Shown piece by piece: positions 36,401 to 47,500 of a stretch of DNA of 64,000 bases. How positions within the stretch are numbered: the first letter of the stretch is position 1; each line of letters begins with the position of its first letter. Origin of the DNA: Castor canadensis (Eukaryota > Chordata > Mammalia > Rodentia > Castoridae); contig NC_133389.1 of assembly GCF_047511655.1 (NCBI RefSeq), positions 151,357,973 to 151,421,972 of the forward strand, read 5' to 3'. The notes below the pieces were generated by a model, which made no database searches, was not told the DNA's origin, and saw only the letters and a program-made list of their open reading frames with translations. The position numbers were made by a program, and so were the translations under genes.

Positions 36401-39400
36401 CCATCCTAGCTCAGCAAAAGCTAATAGAACCCTAAAGGTCAAGGGAAAACTGTGCACAGCATTTGCCAGGCTGGAACTCGTTTTCCTGTAAAGATAGGCT
36501 TCCTTCTCTGTGTCGGAGAATCATGTTAGCAACCCCAGAATTGTAAATCCCTCTTCAGTAGCACACAAAGAAAGAAGGGAAATGCCTGGAATTAATGTGA
36601 ACACTAGAAAACAAAGGGATTGTTTGTTTGTTTTCAGGCAGCCCATGTAGCCCAGGCTGATCTGGAACTCACTGGCTCCAATTTCCTAGGTAAACTTTGT
36701 GCTTACTTCAGTCTGAGCCTTTCCAGGGCTGTTGACCTCCATGGCAACTGAGCTTCCCCAGTTGTGAAAATGTTAAGAGAGACCTCCATCCAAATGAGCC
36801 CTGACACCCCAGGTGTGAATTCTCCATTGACCTGGAAGGGAAGGGGGTCAGCATCCTGGAACACTTCCTAGCAGCATCCAGGTTGTAAACTTCCCCTCTT
36901 TAGGCTCCATGTGGATGAAGTTTGAGCCAATCAATAGGAGTAGCATTGGGTCAGGTGTATTTAACCTCAACTACGAAGAGAAGATCTAGTTGCTATACAA
37001 ACAATGGACACTCTCTGCAAAACATCCCATTGTGCTCCTGTATGGCCAGCCTGGGCTTTCAGTGCTCAAATCTGGAAAGTCTCAAGGAAATCAGAACTAG
37101 TTGGTCACTGTCCTTAACAATTAAATAAGATGGGTGCTTGGAACCTCGGTCCTTCCCCTGATGACTTATCCCATCTCCTACTCTCTTCATCACACCAAAC
37201 TCTGGGCCTTTACCAAATTAGCTGATGAAGAGTGCTGATGGCTCTCACCTATAATCAGAGCTACTTGGGAGGCTGAGATTGGGAGGACCATGATTTGAGG
37301 CCTGGGGAAAAATTTAGTGAGATTCCATCTCAACAAATAAAAAGCTGGGCGCAGTGATGCTGTGGTGTGTGGGTGGAGGTTGGGGGAGGCACTGGGCATA
37401 GTGGCACACACCTGTCATCTTAACTGTAGGAAGCATAAAAATAGGATGATTTAGTTTCTCTGCAGAGAAACTAAAGCAGATACCTTAAAAGCAACTGAGG
37501 CCAATAGGAGAAGGGGAACAGGTACTAGAGAAAAGGTTAGATCAAAAAGAATTAACCTAGAAGGTAACACCCACGCACAGGAAATCAATGTGAGTCAATG
37601 CCCTGTATAGCTATCCTTATCTCAACCAGCAAAAACCCTTGTTCCTTCCTATTATTGCTTATACTCTCTCTACAACAAAATTAGAAATAAGGGCAAAATA
37701 GTTTCTGCTGGGTATTAAGGGAGAGGGGGAAGAGGGAGGGGGCAGAGTGGGTGGTAAGGGAGGGGGTGGGGGCAGGGGGGAGAAATGAACCAAGCCTTGT
37801 ATGCACATATGAATAATAAAAGAAAGAGGAAAAAAAAATAGGAGGATTGTGGTTCAGGCCTGGGCAAAAAGCAAGACCCTATTCTCCAAAACAAAAGTAC
37901 GTAATAAAAAAGTAAAAGGGGCTGGAGGTATGGTTGAAGCAGTAGAACACCTGCCTAGCAAGCAGTTCAAACTCCAGTACCGCCAAAAAATAAATAAAAT
38001 AAATAAAAATAGCTGATGAAAGAAATGAGTTATGGCTACAGAACTCCTTCCTGTGTTCAGTTTGTGGGTTGCAGCATGATATAAGCTTTTCGGATGACAA
38101 TTTGACTGAATCTATTAAAAGCCTTAAATAGTTCATTTCTTTTAACCCAGCACTTCACTGCTAGAATCAAAGATATTCAAAGTGACATTTTCTGTTACAG
38201 CAAATGATGAAAACAACTCAAATACCTAAATATAAAGAAATAGTGAAATGCCCAATGCACTTTCATTAGGATAATAGATAGCCATTAAAAAGGAGGGAAA
38301 GATTTCTGATACAAAGGCTACAAAAATGTATACAGATTTTATACCATACTATCTAGACAATAGTTTTAACAAAGTACATATGTTTATACTGATTGCCTGT
38401 ACGTGGTGATATTTCTTTCTTTATGTTATATTATGTTGTTGCTCTTGTTGGTTATTTTCATTTCTCAAAAAAATAATGAACAGGTGTTACTTTTGTAACC
38501 ATAAACATACTTTTCAATAGGCCTCTTTGGGGTCTGAGTGGCTACTGTTTTTGTTTGTTTGTTTTTTGTGGGACTGGAGTTTGAACTCAGTGATTTGTGC
38601 TTGCAAAGCACTGAGATGCTGGAGTCTAAAGACATTGTTTTCTGGGCAAGAACTCTAGATTCATCCCATCGTTATCAACCAGGAATGGGCCTGCTTTTCT
38701 CACTCATAATCCACCAAGCTTCTCGGAATCTCACCTGATACATATGAAACATATTCTTCAGATACTTATATTCCTTTCCTAGCTCCTCTGAACAAAAGGA
38801 AAACAACAACAAGGTCATGGTTATTCCTCTGACACACACATTTTCATTCAAATGTGAGCCCTCCTGCACACCTCCCCACCCCAAACTCCTCCCCTGGGTG
38901 GTAAAGTCTTCATGTGCCCAACAAATCATTCTGAAAGTGTGTTAAAAACTCAAATGCTGGTCCCCACCTTAAACCAAATGAATGGGATCTTAGGAGAGGG
39001 ACCCAGTATTCATTGACAAATATGCTTCTTGGGGATTTTGATACACACCAAGTCTATTCAACTACAGTTTTAACAAAAGCCCTAGTGGTAAACCTGCATG
39101 TACTTACATCTGTGGGGAAAGCAGGAACAAAACCTTGTAAAGCATGCTTCTTGTTTAAATAACATCTCTTAGTTTACAATTATTATGAAAACAATATATG
39201 TTCTCTTTAGAAAATTAGCAAAGCATATTATAAGATACCATCTTTAAAAAACATTAAAATAAAGGAAGAAGGGCTCTAAAATTTCTCTTTTTCACTGTGG
39301 CTATTACTCTATACCCAGAATTCTGAAGGATACATACTTCACTGTTCTCAAGGGTAGTTAAAATATTGAGATTAAATGGCTAATACGACCCTTATTAGGT

Positions 39401-42400
39401 CATTATAAGACCATTCAAACACAATGTGTCAGAGTGAATTTAATGAAACACCATCATTTTACAGGTGAGAAAACTTGCTGAATCATGCTAGTATTATGTT
39501 GTAGAACTTTAAACATACTTTAAAAAGTGTGTTCATATACTCTCATACTGATAAGGGCAGCTATTTTTGTCCTCAATCCCAGATGGGGAAATTGAGACTC
39601 AAAAAGATTAAGGGACTTGCCTGGATCTTCAGGGGAAAAGGACATCGGTAGATCCAGTCTTTCCTCTTTTCAGTTTCATTCTTAGCCACTCTCTTCCCCT
39701 TAGCTTCAGAAGGAAGCCTTGGACACCTAGTCACTGCAAGTCCATGGATATGGGAGCTCCTTGGCCCAGACCCTGCTGGCCTCTTGGCCCTTCACCCAGG
39801 GTCATTCTCCCAGTTCCCCACGGTACGGTACCTAGTTTCTCTTGCGCAGCTGACTTCTCTGCCTTCAAGGCTTCCTTGTATTTGTTCTCTAACTCACCAA
39901 GCTCCAATTTGTGAGCCTTTGAGAGCTCCCTGTGGGACCCAGAAGGTCACAATCATCAGTGAAAAGATGTCCAAAACTGAGCTGTTATACTGACCTGTCC
40001 TCTCCTTTCATCCTCACACTGGGAGTGGGGCCCTTACTTCCTGAGGCTTTCTCCTGGCTTCTATCCAGAAAGGGGTGAGAGAACCCTTATTTTCTACAAT
40101 CACTGTTTTGAATGGAGCTGGTGGGGACCATCGCCTCCCGCTACTAGTCAGCACAGTCTTTGTTTATAGTTCACTGGGGAAACTGAGCCACTTAGCACCC
40201 AGAGTTAGCTTACAACCGAAGGTCTCTTCAGCTTCTACTCCAGGAGGTAGACAGTCACATTGTTTGAGAAGAGTGTTAAAGTGAAAGTCCATGAGCCGTC
40301 AAGCCATAAAAAAAGAGTTGGAAGAAACTTAAACACATATTACTAAGTGGCAAAGACATCTGAAAAGGCTACACACTGTCCGATTCCAACATGCTGGAAA
40401 AGGCAAAACTATGGAGACCGTAAAAAGATCCCAGGTTGCCAGGGCTTGGATGGTGGTGGGACAGAAAGGCAGAGCACAAAGGACTATTAAGATAGTGACT
40501 CTATTCTCTGTGACACTCTAATGGGGAGTATATGTCTTCACATTTTTTCCAAGCCTGTAGAATGTTGAACACCAGGAGTGAATGCTAAACTATGAATGGT
40601 GGATGATAATGATGTATCTATTTAGGCTTATCAATTGGGACAAATGTATCAAATGGCACTCTGATGGTGTATTGATAATGGGGAAGCCTGTGAGGGTGAG
40701 GACATAGGGGAATATGGAAACTCTGTACTTTCCTGTCAATTGCTATAAAACTGTTCTAAAAGTGAAGTCTATAAATGAGTAAGTAAATGAATAAATACAT
40801 ATATAAAATTCTATCACTCAACTAGGGGTGCACTAGGGGTGCTCTGGGACTTAGCAGGCCGCTGAAAGAGGATTCTGACGTGCTCCATGCCCCCCCCCCA
40901 TTTGTCCTGGTTTGTTATTGGCCCTTCCCCTTCCATCCTGGCTTGCTATTTTGCTCAGGCACTGACCAAAGAAAGCAGAGATGAGAGAAAGAAAGAAGAA
41001 TGAGAGGGAAGAGCAGGAGATTGTGCTAAGAAAACAGTTGTTTATCACAGGAATCTCAAGAGGGCAAAAAATAGTTTTTCTCAGACAAAAAGAAAGATTA
41101 TCATTGAAATCAAAAGGCTGGATAATAAAATACAAAAGGAATGCAAACGCACTGAAATGCTTCCTTTCAGTGGTCTCAGATCAAGCTATCCTGTCTCAGT
41201 CACCTCCCCGCACCCTCTGTGTCACATTCCACCTGAAGTCCCAGGGAACGGGAACCCTGCAAAGGAGCCTCAGCACCTTCAGCTTCCAGGGCTCATGCCA
41301 GAAAGCATACCTGTTCATGTTCTCATAGTTCTGTTTCATCTCAGCACAGCGGAGGTCCATTTCATTGGAGAGCTGGAAATGAGGCCAGTGTCAACCACAC
41401 AGGGATGGGGACCTCAGCCACACTCTTGCTACATCTTCTGCGAAGCCTTCCTTCTCACAGGGAGCGCTCCTTCCCCACACCTCTCCCTGTGTGTTCTGCA
41501 GTCCCAGAGGGCATGTTATTACCTTGCTTGGCGTTGCTCCAGGCCTAATCAGTAACTAATGTTAGCATGGAAACCATCTCTGTCACTAATAGATCTGGAT
41601 TGCTTGGTTACGCTGTCATTTCATTGTAAGATTGTGACTTTTGGATTCTTGGGTAGTATGCCCAAATGAACAACTGAGCAATCATTTAGTGAGCAAAGGG
41701 CTTGGCTGGAAGAGTCAAAAATGATGAACACTCAGACCCTGCCTTCAAGGAACTTAAAGCCTTGGATGAACCCATCCTTGTTGGCAACTTGCACTAGGCT
41801 TGTCAGGCTCCTGAGTCAAAATATGCATTTTTCCTAATGACCTACTACTGTTGAATAATCTTAATGAGGTAAATTCCCCAAACCTCATTTTTCCTTCTAT
41901 AAAAGGAGACATCAACCTGTCAGAGTTTTCCAGAGAAATGAGATAATGAATTAGCAGTGGGGAAAAGATCTCAGCCGAGGCATAAACTGGGATAGTGTAG
42001 GATTCATCCACACCTGGGACAAATTAGAGGGTGAGAGGCCACATGATGGAGGTAACACCTCATGAGTGAGGTTCAGTAACCCCAGGGAGGATGTTCCTGA
42101 GCAGAGCTCTGTCCTATCATTCTAGCCCAGGCCACCACACACATCTGCTTGAGCTGGGGAAGAAGGGATGGTGATGGAGCTGATGATAAAATCCGGAGCA
42201 CAAAAAGTATTAAATGATACCAGTAGACTCTGAAGAGTGGACCTTGTTGACTTTAACAGGAACAGAAAATAGGCACCAGAGGATTCTGAGAAGCATCCTC
42301 CCTGCCGGCACCATTAGTGACAGCCTCATAACCTCTGAAGCTCATTTTCCCACCAAGGCCAGATGGAGAGTGACAGGTACCTCCTAGTGTAGAAAGGACC

Positions 42401-44477
42401 ATGTCTTTGCACACCCCAGAGGCACCTGGAGAACTCCCTGAAAAGAACAAATTTGGCCTTGAATTCTTACAGTTAGGGATGAAGACAGACTCAGAGAAAT
42501 ACTACTGGGCATACAGTCCTATTTTCAGAGTCCTGTTGCCTGGACAAAATGGCTCACTGGAGTAAAGTGTTTGGCATCTTGCCTGGCACATAGGTAACCT
42601 GAAAATATTAGTCTTACCCTACCCATAAAGGTGTTGGCTAATGCAAGTGTTGGGTCTGGGGACCTAAAGGACAAATGAGTCAGTATCCCATCCCCCATAG
42701 AGAGCACTATGAGCCCTGCACCCTGAGGAGTTATAAATCTGCATTCCTACACCCTGAGGAGGAGATATAGGGTCTCATAAATCTGCCATGGGGCTGATAA
42801 ACAGAATGCTCTCAAGGTTGTTCCCCCTCCCCCCAGTAAGGGGCAACAGACCAGCTCATCTAAGAGAGCCTGCGCCATGGCCAATAGAAAAAACCCACCT
42901 AACTGTTACCCTAACCCAGAGTTAAAGTGTCCATAAAAAGCCACAGCCTTCACCTGAGCAGGGAGCCACTGGTTTCCAGGCTCTGCTGCACTGCTCTAGC
43001 CGTAGCCTTTCCCTTCTTTCTAATAAATCCTACTTCGTGTACTGGCCTTGGTTCACAAGTCAATCAGCTGCCTCTCGAGCCAGTTCTCTGGCCTGTGAAG
43101 GCAAGAACCCTCAACACCAGCCTACAACATTTCACCCCAGCACATAACACAAGGATCACTCACCAATTTCTGGGCAGACTGGTGGTCTCTGTTCATTTGT
43201 TCTATTATTGCTGTCAGCTGTGAGATTTGCTCCTCTAGGTCAGAAATAATACCGGTCCTGTGGGACAAGAAATTCTATCATCCACAGAGCTTACCATTCC
43301 ATGCTACTCAGTCCTGGACTGACTAACTTTGGTCTGGTGAGAGCTAGGCCGTACTCTGTACCTGCTCCAACATCATGGGTGTAGATTGTGTGATGGAGGG
43401 GTGATCTTGGATAAGGTATTTCATAGAAGGGTGGTCAAACCTCAGATCTGGCCTTTTTGGTTAGCAAAAAAGCAACCAGGTACTTTGGTGCATTATTGAG
43501 TTAGAAGAGAAATAAAAATATAATAGAAATTTATTAAGAGTTTGATTTTGTAATGATAGTTGAAATGAAGGAGGGAGAAGTTCAGAGGATTAGGAAATGA
43601 GAAGGTAGAGAATGAGATTGGTGTTAACAGTGAATCATAGACAAGAAATGGGCCAGAGATGGGACTAAGAAGGTATTTAAAACAGTGGCTTTCAGGTCAG
43701 GCATGGTGGCTCACACTGTAACCCTTGCTACTTAGGATGTGGAAGTTCCCTTTGAGACTGTCTCAAAAACACATTTTTTAAAAAGGGCTGAGGGAGCAGC
43801 GCAGGAGGTAGAGCACTTGCCAAGTATACACAAGGCCCTGAGATTAATTCTCAGTACCAGAAAAAGCTGACTTTCAGAATATGTAATAGTTTGCTGTGTT
43901 TCTGGGTCTGGGAACACCCACTATCTCTAAATTATTCAGCTCTCTAACTTAGTTGAAGTAGACAGGATGGCAGGCAATGCTATGTGTGGTGGAGCAGAGG
44001 GTGCAAGAGGCTTGACCCTTTGGCCAATCATCCTCCATGTCTAACTGGGTATGGAGAGAAAGTGAGGTGACAGAGAGGATAGAGGAGAAGGAGGTACCAA
44101 GGTATAAGAAACTTGAATAATGAGGAACCGTTATCTTTTGAACATGATTTTCAGTATAAATAAAACAACATTTATTAGGGAACCAAACAAACATGGGGTT
44201 GTTTTATTATACTATAGTTGAGGCCTCTTATGGCCCACAGGTAGCTGCAGGTATAACCTGACTAGGAGCACATAACTTATTCTCTTCCTGCAGAAGGTCA
44301 TGGATGAGCAGGAAAAGGAAACAGGCTGAATGTCCCCACTGGATGAGAAGGCAGGGATTTGGGTCTGGTTCAGATTAGGGCAACTCAATGGCACAGTCGC
44401 ACCCCCAATCTGAATTCCTTCCCAGAGATAACCACTGCCAACTGTTAGTTTCTACACTAATAGATGAGTAAGTGATT

Positions 44478-44533
<56 letters not shown>

Positions 44534-47500
44534 TTTCTGTTATTGCTACCTTGGAAAAATAGTTCTCATAGCAAACTGAAGTCTGAAGGAAGGGACACTC
44601 AGAGAGCCATTCAGCAGTACAGGTCAGAAGATAGCTGAACATGAGTAGAAGATAGAAATGACAGGTTTAAAATGTAGAATCGAAAGGTGGGGAGCTAGGC
44701 TCTACTCAGGAGGTAGAGATAAGGAATATCAAGGTTCGAAGCCAGCCTCGGGCAAAATAGACTCATATCATGAAAAAATCCATCATAAAAAAGGGCTGGT
44801 AATGGCGCAAGCATATGAGTGCCTGCTTAGCAAGTGTGAGGCCCTAAGTTCAAACCCAGCTCTGCCAAGAAAAAAAAAAAAGGTATGGGAACAATCTGGG
44901 TATGGCATTGGAAAATAGTGAGCAGTTAGGACTTCAATGGCAGACAGAATGGCTATGTGCTCAGTGGGATGGATCTGGCCCAGAAGTTTCCACACTGCAT
45001 CTCCTCCCAGAGGCATGAACTGAATGGTATTTTTGAACCATCTATAATGGGGGGCAAAAAAGATATGTAGCTCAGCTTCCCAGAAACCATGCCTTTACTC
45101 TTAATTTGCTTGCTTGAACTCCAAAGCATTTTACAAATATTCCACTGGTTCCTCACTCCCAGAACAATTGCTCTTTTTAGTATGAGTTACACTAACTTGG
45201 TTTTCAACATAGCAGCACCTTCAGAGCAGGGATCAGGTGGCCTGGGTATGGATGTCAGGGATTTGTTCTTGAGGTTGGGTCAGGACAAGCTACCTTTGAG
45301 GAGCTGGGTGTTGATTCAAAAACATTACCTGGAAAATCTGACTGTGTCCAAGATATCAAATTCCACCTTCTTTTTCCTATTGAACATCTCATCCCCTAAG
45401 GTGACCAAAATCTGCTCACGATTGCGAACAAGTTGATAGCCAGGTGACACATTGATCACTTCCTGGGCACCAAGATAGAAGGTAAAATAAAATTGCAGAT
45501 TGGAATGCTGAGATTCCTCCAGAACTTCTATTATTGCCTTACTAAGTTCTTATAAACAGAGCTGTGGGATGCCATCCCAAGGCCCAAGTTCCTTCTGTGC
45601 CCTCTAAGTCACCATGATCCTCCTATCTCCAAGGTCAAATCCCGGCTTTCAAATGGCTCTTGGATGTCCCTGGAGACATCTCAAATTCAATAAGACTAAT
45701 TTGAAACATGGACATCCACACTCTGCCCAGCAGCTCTTCTCCTCCTCTGCATCCTCTGTTGTGGCAAGAGCTAGGAGGCAGCTGGGCATTGAGGAAACTG
45801 GGCATTGAGGGACTGCCTGAGTTTGAACCTTTGGCTCTGCCACCAACTTGTAGCTATTCAACATTTCTGTGACTTAGGTACCTCATCAGAAAATGGGGAT
45901 AATACCTCTTCCTCAGAGAGCTTTTGTGGGACGGGGGGTACTCCAAAATAACCCAAAGAAATGGCCACTGTGGTTGCCAAAAAATAAAAATAAAAATGCA
46001 GTCAGTTTCTCCTCCCTTCCCCACTAGGTGCTAAGTTCAAATTCTGGCAGGACCACCAGCAGGCGTGGACCAGGATAAGTCATAGCTTCTAGAGCTTTGC
46101 CAGATATCCAGCATCACCGTAATTCTATCTTCACTGTCTCCTAACAGCACCTCCACCCCACTTCCCTCTTCACACCTTGCCCTGACGTGGCCACAGGCCA
46201 CTGGTATCTTGCACTAGGGTTCTCGTGAGACATCAGTCTGGCTTCCCCAAAGTTTGTCATCCTCTCACCTAGAGGGCAATTATTTTTCTGTCTGTTTGGT
46301 TGGTTTTATTCCTGATCATCAAAGGAATGCATGATTTATGTTTAATGGAAAAAAAGAAAATAGGTAAAAATTAATAAACAGTAAAAAGAACCCATAATAT
46401 ACCACCAGATGGCAAACTTTCCAAACCTAACTAACCTCACTGACTGCCTGTGACAGAACCATAAAGGCTGACCACATACAGACCGCAGGGATGAGGTTTA
46501 CATTGCAAGGCAGGTGTCAAGAGGCTTCTGGGGGCACCTCACACCCATGTTTATTGTAGCACTATTCACAATAGCCAAGTTATGGAAACAGCCAAGATGC
46601 CCCACTACTGATGAATGGATAAAGAAAATGTGGTATTTATACACAATGGAATTTTATGCAGCCATGAAGAAGAATGAAATGCTATCATTCGCAGGTAAAT
46701 GAATGGAACTGGATAATATCATTCTGAGTGAGGTTAGCCTGGCCCAAAAGACCAAAAATCTTATGTTCTCCCTCATATGTGGACATTAGATCAAGGGTAA
46801 ACACAACAAGGGGATTGGACTTTGATCACATGATAAAGCTAGAGCACACAAGGGAGATATGAGGATAGGTAAGACATCTAAAAAATTAGCTAGCATTTGT
46901 TGCCCTCAACACAGAGAAACTAAAGCAGATACTTTAAAGCAACAGAGGCCAATAGGAGAAGGGGACCAGGAACTAGAGAAAAGGTTAGATCAAGAAGAAT
47001 TAACCTAGAAGGTAACACACATGCACAGGAAATTAATGTGAGTCAACGCCCTGTATAGCTATCCTTATCTCAACTAGCAAAAACCCTTGTTCCTTCCTAT
47101 TATTGCTTATACTCTCTCTACAACAAAATTAGAGATAAGGGCAAAATAGTTTCTGCCGGATATTGAGGGGGTGGGGGTAAGTGGAAGGGGGTGGGTTGGT
47201 TAAGGGAGGGGGTGGGGAGAAGAGGGGAGAAATGACCCAAACATTGTATGTACATATGAATAATAAAAAAAATAAGAGGCTTCTGGGTTCAGTTCCCATC
47301 TCTTTCCCCAGCACCTTCTTGTCCCTGTTTCCCTCAGGTACCCTCACAGCCCATGCCTCAGGATCCATGGCTATCCATGCATGGCAAAGGGCTTCCTGCT
47401 TGTAGGCATGAACAGTACCCTGGCCTGAACTGGCTGTCACCATCTGGTTTTCACATATAATGCACACCTACTCCTAGGATCATCGCAAAGATTCCATGAG

